A DNA stretch of 64,000 bases from DATHZQ01 sp965216945 (GCA_965216945.1 CBDCGU010000003.1:1240001-1304000); one strand, 5' to 3'. Positions 1-8,696 are shown, counted from the first letter of the stretch. A program made the numbers and translations. The notes: generated by a model not told the origin, from the sequence alone.

Positions 1-1031
1 CGGTCGCGCCTCAGCTCGAGCTGGGCGTACGCGGCCTGGGAGTGCCGCACGACGTTGGTCAAGGCCTCGTCGGCGATGCGATAAGTGACTTGTTCGAGCG
101 ACGGGTCGATCTCACCGACATCGGTCACGGAAGCAAGGACGGCAACACTCGTCGTCTCGTTCATGTCCGTTGCGATCTTCTCCAGCGCACCCACGAGGCC
201 CAGCTCCTCGAGAGCGGATGCGCGCAGTGCGTCGATGGCACGACGCGCCTCGTCCAATCCGGACCGGGCTCCCTCGAGCGAGCGATCGACCATGGAGCGC
301 GCCCGGGACGGGTCATCGTCCCAGAGGCTCTTGGCGCCCTCGAGCTGGACGGCCATCGCGCTCAGGGTGTGCGCCAGGGTGTCGTGGAGCTCACGCGCCA
401 GCCGGTTTCGCTCCCTGCTTGTGGCGAGCTGCTCGACGGTCGCCGCATGCTGCACCAACTCGCGTTGCTGCTGTCTCTGCACGCGGACGATGCTCGTGAT
501 GAAGTAGCCGACGAAGACGAACAGCAAGCCGCGGCCCACCAAGAGCGCTCCAACCGCGGTTGCACCGGCATTGGTGCCTTCGATCTGGGCCCCGAGACGG
601 GCACCGTCGAGCAACGTCACCCCCAAGGAGAACAGCACGACAGCCCGGAAACGGTACTGCCAGGCGACGAAGATCAGCGGGACGAGGAGCACGAAGAACA
701 GGAGCCAGTAATCGGCAACGGCTTCGTTGACGCCCTCGCCCGCATCGAGCCGGGCCGCCACCGTCATCGAATGCTCGACGATGGGTCCCAAGGTGGCGAC
801 GGCCAGCGCAACCGGGAGGTAGGCGCGGCCCATGCGCTCTCGAAGCCACGATGACCCCAGGTAGATGAGCAGGGCCACCGACACGACGATGCCCGGCACC
901 GGTACCTGCCGGGTGGTGATGCTTGCCGCATCCTGGATCGACAACCAAACGAGACCGAGGAATGCGATCCGAATCGCCACGAACCAGCGGAACAGCTTCA
1001 GAAGCCCGGGTTCGATGATGGCGGCCGTCAT
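1..1031 (-). CDS. NarL/LiaS-type sensor histidine kinase, C-terminus cut by window edge
   Basis: Membrane sensor kinase of a two-component system. The start ATG is at 1029-1031 and the frame stays open to base 1, so the ATP-binding lobe and probably a partner regulator lie outside. Residues 1-185 hold about five or six hydrophobic segments (for example near 18-35, 46-60, 108-125 and 163-183). A linker follows, then the HisKA_3 dimerisation motif RNRLARELHDTLAHTLSAM with the phospho-acceptor His at 216. Near the cut end the N-box of the ATPase domain is visible (EALTNVVRHS). No separate sensory domain is seen, so the signal is probably sensed in or at the membrane. It is divergent from the lipoprotein gene at 1229, which could be a target or co-sensor; that link is inferred. 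The family call is firm, the ligand unknown. Confidence 0.88.
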   Translation of the reverse strand, partial: MTAAIIEPGLLKLFRWFVAIRIAFLGLVWLSIQDAASITTRQVPVPGIVVSVALLIYLGSSWLRERMGRAYLPVALAVATLGPIVEHSMTVAARLDAGEGVNEAVADYWLLFFVLLVPLIFVAWQYRFRAVVLFSLGVTLLDGARLGAQIEGTNAGATAVGALLVGRGLLFVFVGYFITSIVRVQRQQQRELVQHAATVEQLATSRERNRLARELHDTLAHTLSAMAVQLEGAKSLWDDDPSRARSMVDRSLEGARSGLDEARRAIDALRASALEELGLVGALEKIATDMNETTSVAVLASVTDVGEIDPSLEQVTYRIADEALTNVVRHSQAAYAQLELRRD

Positions 1032-1228
1032 GGCCGCATTATGCGTCCGGCCCGGCTCCGCGGTCACCGATCTCCGTCGCTTCGTGACGAGGCGCGCAGG
1101 CGAATGTGACAGATGTCATGGGTCGAGGTGGGAATTGCATGCGCCGATGTGCGCGCCGTGACTGACGCCCGCCGCCCGTTCTTGATCCAATCGCTCCACC
1201 AGATCAACGAGATCCACGGAGGTGGACC

Positions 1229-1717
1229 ATGGGCAAACGAAGCATCTTCATGGCGGTCGGGTTGGCCACGGTGGCCCTGGTGGTCAGCGCCTGCAGCATC
1301 GACGTCGAGCGCAACGCCGACGGGTCGTTGCAGGTCGACACGGTCATCACCGAGCAGAGCCTCGCCGCTGAGCTCGAGCGAGATCCGCAGAACGACAACG
1401 TCTCCGTGGACATCCTCGACGGGTACATCGTGGCGACCGCCGACCACACGGGGATCGAGGGCGACACCCACGCCGTGAGCTTCCGGGCCGACGTGGGTGT
1501 GGAAGACGGCACACTGACGGTCCAGGTCTCCGAGGTCACCTTCGACGGCTTCCCCATCCCGCAGTCGTTCGTCGATCAGTGGAACGCCGAGCTCGCCCGT
1601 GCCATCGAGCGAGCGGCCCGCCAGCATCCCGATGCCTCATTGCTCTCCGTCAGCCTGAGCGGTGATGAGCTTGCCATGGAATGGCGGATCGAGACCCCCG
1701 AGAGCAAAGGGTCATAG
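1229..1717 (+). CDS. small lipoprotein of unknown function
   Basis: A 162-residue exported lipoprotein. The N-terminus is a type II signal peptide: MGKR, a hydrophobic run, then the lipobox VVSAC with the lipidated Cys at residue 22. A ribosome site (GGAGGTGG) sits just upstream of the ATG at 1229 and fixes the start. The mature part is acidic and predicted beta-rich, with a C-terminal helix rich in Ala/Arg; no family was recognised. It is transcribed away from the histidine kinase across a 197-base gap and ends just before a strong hairpin, so it is probably a single-gene transcript. A role as a cell-envelope stress or signal partner of the kinase is only a guess from position. Confidence 0.75.
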   Translation: MGKRSIFMAVGLATVALVVSACSIDVERNADGSLQVDTVITEQSLAAELERDPQNDNVSVDILDGYIVATADHTGIEGDTHAVSFRADVGVEDGTLTVQVSEVTFDGFPIPQSFVDQWNAELARAIERAARQHPDASLLSVSLSGDELAMEWRIETPESKGS

Positions 1718-1735
1718 CGGGTCGGAGTCCCCGTC

Positions 1736-1769
1736 GCAGCGAGGGTGGTGCCAGGACCACCCTCGCTGC
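1736..1769. terminator. hairpin terminator after the lipoprotein gene
   Basis: A perfect 14-bp inverted repeat (GCAGCGAGGGTGGT and its complement) flanks a 6-base loop, starting 18 bases after the lipoprotein stop. No long T tract follows, as is common in high-GC genomes. Confidence 0.7.
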
Positions 1770-1942
1770 TCCGCGCCGGGGATGGCGTCTCGGACCGAGC
1801 TCCGGCGGTCCAAGCAAGGCGATCATGGTCTATCAAGCCGTGGCGCCATGCGAGGCTGCGGAATCCGTACCACGGGTGCCGGATGTGGGGTACGTGGGGC
1901 GACCACTTCGGCACGTGCATGCGATGCAGTATGCTGATGTGC

Positions 1943-2137
1943 ATGCAGAGCACGAGTGTGCGTATCGACCAAGTCACCCACCAAGAGCTGAAGCGCCTCG
2001 CCAAAGAGCTCGGCGCCACCGTCGGTGAAACCGTTGCCCTCGCCGTCCGCCGCCTCCGCCAAGACCGAATCGGTGAGGAACTCACCGCCGTCCTGACCAA
2101 GGACGAAACCGACTGGCTCGATGCTGACCTCGGGTGA
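1943..2137 (+). CDS. MazE/RHH-like antitoxin
   Basis: A 64-residue protein with an N-terminal ribbon-helix-helix pattern (STSVRIDQVTHQELKRLAKE) and an acidic C-terminal tail (DETDWLDADLG), the usual layout of a DNA-binding antitoxin whose tail wraps the toxin. The ATG at 1943 is preferred because the fold begins directly after it; ATGs at 1931 and 1937 are alternatives. Its last 17 bases overlap the mazF-type gene, so the two are translationally coupled. A direct repeat GTGCATGC at 1915-1922 and 1939-1946, with GCACGTGC overlapping the first copy, could be the autoregulatory operator. The family call rests on fold and partner rather than strong identity. Confidence 0.78.
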   Translation: MQSTSVRIDQVTHQELKRLAKELGATVGETVALAVRRLRQDRIGEELTAVLTKDETDWLDADLG

Positions 2138-2465
2138 CGTCATCGACCTCGACCTCGGTCTTCGCGAGGGCCGCGAGGCCGGCTTCCATCATCCCGCCGT
2201 GGTCGTGACCGCTCAGCGCATCCTCGATGCGCAACCCTCTGTGATCCACGTGGTGCCACTCACCACCAGCATCCGCGGCTTCACCTCAGAAGTCACGATC
2301 GAACCCGACGCCGCCAACGGACTCCAGGACCGCTCGGCCGCCCAATGTCAGCACATACGTGGGGTATCGACCGGACGGGTCGAGCACGTCCGCGGCAACG
2401 TCGGCCCCGCTGCACGCACCCAGATCCGGGCCACCATCGGCCTGATCCTCGACATCCCTGCCTAG
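2121..2465 (+). CDS. MazF-family endoribonuclease toxin
   Basis: A 114-residue toxin of the MazF/PemK family, which cleaves mRNA at short sequences and is held inactive by the antitoxin encoded just upstream. Visible family signatures are the N-terminal strand with HHPAVVVTAQ, the central VVPLTTSIRGF segment, and SAAQCQHIRGVSTGR, equivalent to the conserved Q-x-R-x-V/I-S stretch near the active site. The length matches MazF (about 110 residues). It overlaps the antitoxin by 17 bases. The gene ends exactly where a 17-base inverted-repeat arm begins, which may form part of its terminator. It appears intact. Confidence 0.88.
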   Translation: MLTSGDVIDLDLGLREGREAGFHHPAVVVTAQRILDAQPSVIHVVPLTTSIRGFTSEVTIEPDAANGLQDRSAAQCQHIRGVSTGRVEHVRGNVGPAARTQIRATIGLILDIPA

Positions 2466-2573
2466 CAGGGTGCGGAAAAAGGGTCGGCACACTCGTGACG
2501 GCAGCAGACCATGTCGACGAGGGGCTATCAACGCTGCCTAACGAATGCCAGTTGCGCTTTTTTCGCACCCTGC
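2465..2573. repeat. pair of 17-base inverted repeats between convergent genes
   Basis: The arm at 2465-2481 (GCAGGGTGCGGAAAAAG) is the reverse complement of 2557-2573 with one mismatch. The arms lie 75 bases apart and fill the gap between mazF (+) and the secreted propeller gene (-). Each arm carries an A5/T6 run, so the pair could act as a bidirectional terminator, or it could be the ends of a small non-autonomous element. No target-site duplication was recognised. Confidence 0.5.
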
Positions 2574-2605
2574 CAGCCCATCTCAGCCAATGCCGGGCAG
2601 GTTTA

Positions 2606-3454
2606 TCAGCCGCGGACACGCCGCGGTATATCGACGGCGACGCCCGTCGGATCCGAGGCCAGCGGATCGACGGCAGCGATCGGGAACGACTGCAACACCA
2701 CGTCGCCCGCCCGGCTGACCTGGTACACGGTGCCCGTGTCGCGCGCAGTGATCCAGAGATCGTCCGCCGACCCGACGCTCACGCCTTGGATGTTGGTGAT
2801 ACCGCCGGGGAAGTCCTCGGTGACGAAGGGGCCGCCATCGGTTGGAAAGCTTGCGATCAGCTCACCGGTCAACCCGACGTTGTATACACGCTCCGCTGCG
2901 TTGTCGGTGATCCACAGGCTTTGGGTGAAGCGGTCGTAGTCGATGGCCTGCGGACTCGTCGCCGCAACGTCGAAGTCGGACGTGGGGAACGACGAGATCA
3001 GGTCACCATCGCGATCGATGTTGTAGACCATCGGAACGCCGGTACCGGCAGGCGGATCGTCGACGACCCACAAGGTCGGGTTGCGTCGATCGAACGTCAG
3101 CCCCATACCCTCGGTTCCAACCGCCCCGAAATCTGCTGCAGAGATCTCGCGGATGACCACGCCGTTGCGGTCGTAGTTCACGAGCTTGCCTGGCACGGAA
3201 CCGTCGCCCGTACCCTCATTGGCACCCCAAAGGGTCCCATCCCTCGGATCGACGGCGATCGAAGAGATCGCAGTGTTGGGCGTGGGAAACGACGCCAGGA
3301 GCGCGCCGAGCTCGCTGACCTGGTACGTCACCTTGGTTACATCGTCCACGACCCACAGGGTGATCTCCCTCGTGCGCGCCGTGGCGGCGGTCGGATGGGC
3401 GACTACGGCCGCCACGAGTACGGCGCATAGCCCGGCCAAAAACACCCTTCTCAT
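2606..3454 (-). CDS. secreted NHL/beta-propeller-like protein
   Basis: A 282-residue protein with a cleavable signal peptide (MRRVFLAGLCAVLVAAVVAH, cleavage near TAATA). The rest is five or six repeats of about 45 residues. Each has a W(V/I)(V/T)D strand, a short turn and a phrase like G-x-L-I-A-S-F-P-T, as in TLWVVDD, SLWITDNAAERVYNV and DLWITARDTGTVYQVS. This is the pattern of a propeller related to NHL or Vgb/SMP-30-type domains. Such exported propellers usually bind ligands or proteins; no catalytic residue is evident. It is convergent with the MazEF operon and lies on its own. The fold is likely, the function unknown. Confidence 0.75.
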   Translation of the reverse strand: MRRVFLAGLCAVLVAAVVAHPTAATARTREITLWVVDDVTKVTYQVSELGALLASFPTPNTAISSIAVDPRDGTLWGANEGTGDGSVPGKLVNYDRNGVVIREISAADFGAVGTEGMGLTFDRRNPTLWVVDDPPAGTGVPMVYNIDRDGDLISSFPTSDFDVAATSPQAIDYDRFTQSLWITDNAAERVYNVGLTGELIASFPTDGGPFVTEDFPGGITNIQGVSVGSADDLWITARDTGTVYQVSRAGDVVLQSFPIAAVDPLASDPTGVAVDIPRRVRG

Positions 3455-3689
3455 CGAGACCTCCTTCCCTTGCCCCCAAGGTCTGATATAGGTGATGTGT
3501 TTGACGGTAGCGCCCGGCAGGATTTAGGCCGTGATCCGGGCGACTCAGATCGACTGGATACGCGGCGGCATGGCCGCCGGATGACGACTCGATCGAGCAT
3601 TGAGCCCCCTGGCTGGGCTCGAAGTCGTCTAAACCGCCGGCGAGATCCAGGCGTTCATAAGGTGTGAGCATCGCCACCAGCGAGGTTCG

Positions 3690-4220
3690 ATGGCCGAGGT
3701 GGAGCGCCGAGACCCAGACGTTCGGATTCCCGGACGGTTCGAGGTGTTCTATCGCGAGGAGTACCGGGCAGTGGTTGCGTTGGTGTACGGATTGAGCGGG
3801 AGTGTGTGGGCCGCCGAGGACCTGGCGCAGGAGGCGTTCCTCCGCGCCCACCGGGATTGGGCCCGCGTCGGCGGCATGGCCGCCCCGGCAGCGTGGGTAC
3901 GGCGGGTGGCCCTCAACCTCGCCGTGTCGAAGTACCGCAGGCTCCGCTCGGAGGCATCCGCCAAACTGCGCTTGACGCCCACCACTTCGCCCGCACAGCC
4001 GCCAACCGTCGAGTCGGAGGCGTTCTGGGAGGAGGTCCGGCGGTTGCCGCGCCGCCAGGCCCAGGTGCTGGCGCTGCGCTACGTCGACGATCTCCCGGTG
4101 ACCGAGATCGCCGAGGTCCTCGAGATCGCCGAAGGCACCGTGAAAGCGCTCATGCACCAGGGCCGGAAACGCCTCGCCCGACAGCTCGCCGCAAAGGGCT
4201 GGATCCACGATGAGGCTTGA
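3690..4220 (+). CDS. ECF-type sigma factor
   Basis: A 176-residue extracytoplasmic-function sigma-70 factor that would direct RNA polymerase to a stress or envelope regulon. Region 2 runs from about residue 12 to 85 (EDLAQEAFLRAHRDW and the RVALNLAVSKYRR promoter-melting helix). Region 4 runs from about 110 to 165 (LPRRQAQVLALRYVDDLPVTEIAEVLEIAEGTV, a helix-turn-helix). The stop overlaps the next gene by 11 bases, and that gene encodes a single-pass membrane protein. This is the classic sigma/anti-sigma arrangement. It is closely related in sequence to the sigma factor at 6312, which suggests a tandem duplication. Confidence 0.92.
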   Translation: MAEVERRDPDVRIPGRFEVFYREEYRAVVALVYGLSGSVWAAEDLAQEAFLRAHRDWARVGGMAAPAAWVRRVALNLAVSKYRRLRSEASAKLRLTPTTSPAQPPTVESEAFWEEVRRLPRRQAQVLALRYVDDLPVTEIAEVLEIAEGTVKALMHQGRKRLARQLAAKGWIHDEA

Positions 4221-6171
4221 CGACCTGGCACCGCGGGCCGGCCGGGAGGCTCGAGAGGCGACACGGCATGTGCAGCCACCGAGCATCAAGCAGGTACGCG
4301 ACCGGAAGCGCCGCCGCGGCGCCGTGGCGACCGTCCTCACCGTGTTCGCCGCCACTCTCGTCGCGGTGGGGACCATGGCGTTGCGCCCCGCCGGCGGCGG
4401 TGCAGATGCCGTTGCCCCTCCGCAGACGACGCCGGCGACTTCCGCTTCGGCCGGGGAGACCTTCGCAGGTGAGTTCCGGCTGCTGGACGGCCGTAGCGCA
4501 ACGGTGGGGGCAGGCTCGAACCTGAGTTTGCAGAGCTACACGTTCTTCGTCGACACCGCCGACTTCTTCGGCGAGGGCCATGTCACGGCGGTCTTCAGCG
4601 ATCCTCACGATTTGGCGGCGAGCTTGACCGCCATGCACGAGGCGACCCTGAGTGATGTTGCCAGCCTCTGGCGCTCCGAGCAGTTGCCGGAGCAGCCGCT
4701 GTTCCTCTCAGTCGATCTCGGCGACTGGATCGTCTGGCTCGCCGTCGGCATCACCACGAATCACCCGGGCACCGGGGCACTCACGCAGCTCGCCGAGAAG
4801 TTGACCGGAACCACCGACGACCTCGGGGTCACTCTCTCAGACATCGAATTGGACTACCAGGAGCTCCACCTGTCTTCCGGTCGTGCGGATGAAGTGGTCA
4901 CCCTACGCGTCGGCACCTGCTTCGAGGAGCCCGCCGGCCTCGGCTCGACCGTCGACGACTCCCGCTGGGGCACCGTCACCCGTTCCGACGGCCGGGCGTC
5001 CTGGTGCATCGTCGACACCCCGCTCCAGGTGGAGGTGCTCGGCCCTCCGGCATTCGTCGACCTGATCGTGTCCAGCATCACCGTCACCGTCTCCGATTCC
5101 CCGCTCACAGATTCGACCACCCCCACGCAAGCGGCAGAGCCACTCTTCGGCGAGCCCATCGATCTCGTGCTCGTCTTCGACGACGGTATCGATGGAGTGC
5201 TTGCCGTCGACCCCGACGCACGGGTTGCCACCAGAAGCGTCGTCGATGGCCAGCGGGCCGGCGACCAGCCCTACCGGCTCACCATCGTCGACGACCAACT
5301 CGTCGTGGGCTCGGACCGGGTCTATGCGGCCGACATCGCCACCCGGGAGTCGACGCTGCTCGGCAATGCAACCGTCTACGTCCCGGCCGTGGAACCAGGG
5401 CTCGTGTGGCTCCTCGACTACCCGAGTGGAAGGATCCAAGGCAGGCCGTCGGCGTGGCAAGCCACCGTTGCGGGTGGGCAGGTGACCGAACCGAAGCTCG
5501 TTGATATCGACGGGTTCCCCGCCATCGGCGTTCCGGGCGGTCTTGCAGTGGAGACCGACGGTGGCATCGCCCTGTGGGACGCCGTGAGCGGAACGGTCAC
5601 ACGTCGTCTGGGCAACGGCCCCGGGTTCGTGTCGGATGCTTCGGGGCCGCTCCTCGCCTGGTGCGTGGAAGACTGTGCGGAGCTCCACATCACGAACGTG
5701 GCAACCACTCGCGACGACCTCGTGATCCAGGTCCCGGATGCGGAGACCGGATCCTCGGCTCTCCGCTTCCGCGCTCGGGACGCACGGTTCTCCCCGGATG
5801 GGACCAGCCTCGCCGCGATCGCCGGCGACAGCCTCGTGTTGATCGACACCGAAACGGGCGACGCGGATGTCGCGGCCCAACTCCCGACGAGCGAACCTGG
5901 CTACTTCCTCGGGTGGTCACCCGATGGCGCTCAGCTCTTCGTAAGCTCCTTCTCATACCAGCAGCCGACGACAGACCTGGTCCGCTACGACCTCCGCGAC
6001 GGAGCCGCCGATCAGATCCGGCTGCCCTTTGGTGGGGCGCTCTCGTTCGTCGTGATCGACAAGGATGCGGCACGGCCCTACCTGCGCGACCAGGACCAGG
6101 ATCCCACCGCGTGCCCGCAGGTCAGGGCGCAGCCCAGCGGACGAACAGGCCTCTGCGGCTTTCGCTTCTAG
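4210..6171 (+). CDS. membrane-anchored propeller protein, putative anti-sigma partner
   Basis: A 653-residue protein with a short cytoplasmic N-terminus (residues 1-37) and one membrane helix at about 38-58 (after DRKRRRG). A large extracytoplasmic part follows a low-complexity linker. The C-terminal half contains WD40/PD40-like blades: ARFSPDGTSLAAIAGDSLVL, then GWSPDGAQLFVSSF. It starts inside the preceding sigma gene, implying coupled translation. By family logic the cytoplasmic segment would bind the sigma factor and the propeller would sense an outside signal. However, no zinc-finger anti-sigma motif (HxxxCxxC) is present, so the anti-sigma role is inferred from position and topology only. 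Confidence 0.72.
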   Translation: MRLDDLAPRAGREAREATRHVQPPSIKQVRDRKRRRGAVATVLTVFAATLVAVGTMALRPAGGGADAVAPPQTTPATSASAGETFAGEFRLLDGRSATVGAGSNLSLQSYTFFVDTADFFGEGHVTAVFSDPHDLAASLTAMHEATLSDVASLWRSEQLPEQPLFLSVDLGDWIVWLAVGITTNHPGTGALTQLAEKLTGTTDDLGVTLSDIELDYQELHLSSGRADEVVTLRVGTCFEEPAGLGSTVDDSRWGTVTRSDGRASWCIVDTPLQVEVLGPPAFVDLIVSSITVTVSDSPLTDSTTPTQAAEPLFGEPIDLVLVFDDGIDGVLAVDPDARVATRSVVDGQRAGDQPYRLTIVDDQLVVGSDRVYAADIATRESTLLGNATVYVPAVEPGLVWLLDYPSGRIQGRPSAWQATVAGGQVTEPKLVDIDGFPAIGVPGGLAVETDGGIALWDAVSGTVTRRLGNGPGFVSDASGPLLAWCVEDCAELHITNVATTRDDLVIQVPDAETGSSALRFRARDARFSPDGTSLAAIAGDSLVLIDTETGDADVAAQLPTSEPGYFLGWSPDGAQLFVSSFSYQQPTTDLVRYDLRDGAADQIRLPFGGALSFVVIDKDAARPYLRDQDQDPTACPQVRAQPSGRTGLCGFRF

Positions 6172-6311
6172 CAAGGTGCGGACACCCGGGACGTCGACCG
6201 GTTCGGAAACGACCGCGTGAGCTACCTCGAAACGCCGAGATTGGTTGTCACCCGTTTTGGGCGTTGCAGCGTGTTACCTGTGATGGTGGTTCGAGAGAGC
6301 GATGGCGAAAC

Positions 6312-6833
6312 GTGCCGGTACGTGAAGTGACCGTCGGTGACGGCCAGGCATTCCGTGAGAAATTCGACGCGTTCTACGAACGCGAGCTCGACTCCGTGGT
6401 CGGGTTGGCATACGTGCTCTCGGGAAGCCGGTCCGGGGCCGAAGACCTGGCGCAGGAGGGGTTCCTCGCCGCATATCGCCACTGGGACCGGATCGCCTCC
6501 CTCGACGACCCCGGTGGGTGGGTGAGGCGGGTCGTCGCCAACAGGGCCGTCTCGGCTTTTCGCCGGCGCCGCTCCGAGCTGAAAGCGCTGCTGGGACTGA
6601 CCCGTCCGACGTACCGCATCGTCGACGTTCCCGCCGAGTCGGAATCGGTGTGGGAGGCGGTGAGACGCCTCCCGCGGCGGCAGGCCCAGGTGATCGCACT
6701 GCGCTACCTCGACGGATACAGCTTGACCCAGATCGCCCAGATACTCGAGTGCTCGCAGAACACGGTGAAGACCCACCTCATGCGAGCCAAGGCCGCGCTG
6801 GCGAAGCAACTTGGAGAGGAGTTCCGGCCATGA
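6312..6833 (+). CDS. ECF-type sigma factor, paralogue of the one at 3690
   Basis: A 173-residue sigma factor with region 2 (EDLAQEGFLAAYRHWDRI, VRRVVANRAVSAFRRRR) and region 4 (LPRRQAQVIALRYLDGYSLTQIAQILECSQNTV). It shares much of its sequence and the same spacing with the upstream factor, including W-V-R-R-V and R-R-L-P-R-R-Q-A-Q-V. The GTG at 6312 is chosen because it keeps a full region 2 and the open frame further upstream has no sigma-like sequence; GTG 6327 is possible. It overlaps the next gene by 4 bases (ATGA), again pairing a sigma with a membrane protein. The regulon is unknown. Confidence 0.9.
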   Translation: MPVREVTVGDGQAFREKFDAFYERELDSVVGLAYVLSGSRSGAEDLAQEGFLAAYRHWDRIASLDDPGGWVRRVVANRAVSAFRRRRSELKALLGLTRPTYRIVDVPAESESVWEAVRRLPRRQAQVIALRYLDGYSLTQIAQILECSQNTVKTHLMRAKAALAKQLGEEFRP

Positions 6834-7729
6834 TCGATCTCGACCGTGTGCTCGAAGCCGCCGCGCACGACGTGCGCAGCGGTGTGGAGAGGATCGCTTC
6901 CGGCGATGCGTCGGCCATTGCGCGCCGCGCCCGCCGCCACAGCTTTGTCGCGGCGGCAGCGGCCGTCATTGCTATCGCGCTGGTGGGCGGCGTGGTCGTC
7001 ACCGCCATGAGCCCGCGAGGCCCCGTGGCGCCTGCCGACGGCGAGTCAATCGTCAACGGGGAGCAGATTCTCGAAGACGGTGTCGTGACCGAGGAGGAGT
7101 ACCTCCGTGCGGTGGACGCGCACATCGCCTGCCTGGCGGATGCCGGGCTCGAAGCCGTCGCCGAGTTCGATGACCCGAGCGGGCACGCCAGCTTCTTCGT
7201 CGCCGACTCCGAGGGTTCCCCGGGGGCGCACGCCGAGGCAAAGGAGCGGTGCTTTGCACAGCTCGACTTCCAGAACGTGAGCCTGGGTCGGGCTGCTGCC
7301 CTCGGCCAGCTCGATCTCGCGGAGCTGCAGGACCAGGAGGTCGCCACGGTCGAGTGTGTCGAGGAGCGCACCGGGATCGACTTCGGCGACCCGACCCACG
7401 ACGAGTACGGCTTCCCCACCCCGGAGGGCCGGCAGACCATCGAAGCCGCAATGGATCACGACGACCATCGAGTCTGGATGTCGTGCCGGAACGATCTCGG
7501 ATTCCTCGCCGAACTGCATGCGGAGGAACAGGCGATCCTCGATTGCGTCGAGCAGCGAACAGGTCAGGACTTCGGCGATATCACATACGACGCCGATGGC
7601 TTTCACACCCCGGAGGGTCAAAGCACATTGCGTGAGGCGGTCTCGTACCAGGACGACGAGCCGTGGAACGCCTGTGAGCGAGAGCTCGGCGTACTCGGCA
7701 CAGTCGAAGGTCGAACCGGCGACTCCTGA
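6830..7729 (+). CDS. membrane-anchored Cys-pair repeat protein, putative anti-sigma partner
   Basis: A 299-residue protein with a cytoplasmic N-terminus of about 37 residues, one membrane helix at about 38-60 and an acidic extracytoplasmic domain. The outside part holds three repeats, each starting and ending with a cysteine: Cys101/141, Cys176/219 and Cys239/282, spaced 40, 43 and 43 residues. The last two repeats share the pattern C-V-E-x-R-T-G-x-D-F-G-D then G-F-x-T-P-E-G, ending in W-x-x-C. Cysteines at these spacings may form one disulfide per repeat. ATGA coupling to the sigma gene suggests sigma control. No known anti-sigma domain was recognised. Confidence 0.7.
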   Translation: MIDLDRVLEAAAHDVRSGVERIASGDASAIARRARRHSFVAAAAAVIAIALVGGVVVTAMSPRGPVAPADGESIVNGEQILEDGVVTEEEYLRAVDAHIACLADAGLEAVAEFDDPSGHASFFVADSEGSPGAHAEAKERCFAQLDFQNVSLGRAAALGQLDLAELQDQEVATVECVEERTGIDFGDPTHDEYGFPTPEGRQTIEAAMDHDDHRVWMSCRNDLGFLAELHAEEQAILDCVEQRTGQDFGDITYDADGFHTPEGQSTLREAVSYQDDEPWNACERELGVLGTVEGRTGDS

Positions 7730-7770
7730 TCCCCGTTCGAACGCCCTCTCTGTCGCCCGGAAGAGCGGTA

Positions 7771-8406
7771 CTACGTGAGATGTGCACGGATCTTGGCCAC
7801 CGAGCCGGCGACGTCCGTGGGATCGAAATGGACGTGGTGCTTGCCGGCCGCTCTCGCCCCATCGAGGTTCACCGGCTGGTCATCGACGAACAGGATCTCA
7901 CCCGGCTCCAAACCGAGTATCGCCGCCGCCACCTCGAAGGCTCGCGGATCGGGCTTGAGATAGTCGGTGTGCGACAGGTCGATCAGGTGGTCGACCTCGT
8001 GCAGGATGGAGATGCGATCGACCCAGGTCTGCGGGTGAAAATGCGTGAGGTCATTGGTGAGTATCGCCACCGGGTGGCCGGCCGCCATGCGCTCGTCGAT
8101 CAGAGCCCGCATCTCCGGGCGGATCAGCTCCTCCTCCCGAACCTCGAACAACCCGTGCAAAGCCGGGTAGCCGGCCGCGGCACCAACGAGGGCCTCGACC
8201 TCCTGGTTGCGAATCCGCCAGTACTCCCGCTCTCGCAACGAGCCGCTGAGTACCTGGGCGAACAGCGGATCGCCGTCGAGATCGAAGGGGCCTCGCCACC
8301 GCAGTGCGTCCGGCGCCAGGTCGTTGCGACGCAGAAAGCCGTCGACGAGCTCGAAGGGAGTTCGGAGGACGACACCGCCGAAGTCGAGCAGCAATGCGGT
8401 CGGCAC
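7771..8406 (-). CDS. HAD-superfamily hydrolase
   Basis: A 211-residue haloacid-dehalogenase-type hydrolase. Motif I is LLLDFGGVVLRTPFE (nucleophile Asp near residue 8). Motif II is AILTNDLTHF (TN in place of the usual S/T). Motif III is the Lys in TDYLKPDPRAFEVA, and motif IV is ILFVDDQPVN. The cap inserted after motif I is helical. The GTG at 8406 is chosen because a GAGG sits 8 bases upstream and the catalytic motif follows closely; an in-frame extension to 8547 lacks similarity. The second Asp of the DxD motif is replaced by Gly, typical of the epoxide-hydrolase-N-terminal/phosphatase-like subgroup rather than classic phosphomutases. The substrate is unknown. Confidence 0.85.
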   Translation of the reverse strand: MPTALLLDFGGVVLRTPFELVDGFLRRNDLAPDALRWRGPFDLDGDPLFAQVLSGSLREREYWRIRNQEVEALVGAAAGYPALHGLFEVREEELIRPEMRALIDERMAAGHPVAILTNDLTHFHPQTWVDRISILHEVDHLIDLSHTDYLKPDPRAFEVAAAILGLEPGEILFVDDQPVNLDGARAAGKHHVHFDPTDVAGSVAKIRAHLT

Positions 8407-8696
8407 GGCCTGAACCTCACGTGGAAGCGGACAAGTCAGGCTAATGGCGTTCCCCAGACTCCTCGCGGTCTGACTCGTGGCCGACGGGCTGGGCTCGCCA
8501 TCCGATGCCGGCTTGGAGGGTTGTCCACGGTCTTCACATGGGCTCACCGCTGGCGCAGACGACCTGGAGCCACCTCGGTGGGTGCCCCCTTCGACCTTGG
8601 AAGCCTGCGTGACCTGCGGCTACGTTTGCGCCACGGACCCGACTTCGTTCGCGCGGGATCGCAGATTGAGAGTGAGTCCACGCCTCGCTGTGATCC

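Noticed and set aside
42..854. Plus-strand 270-codon open frame at the window start
   Set aside because: It is antisense to the histidine kinase, whose minus-strand frame carries the clear HisKA_3 motif. The plus frame has shadow-type composition and no domain.
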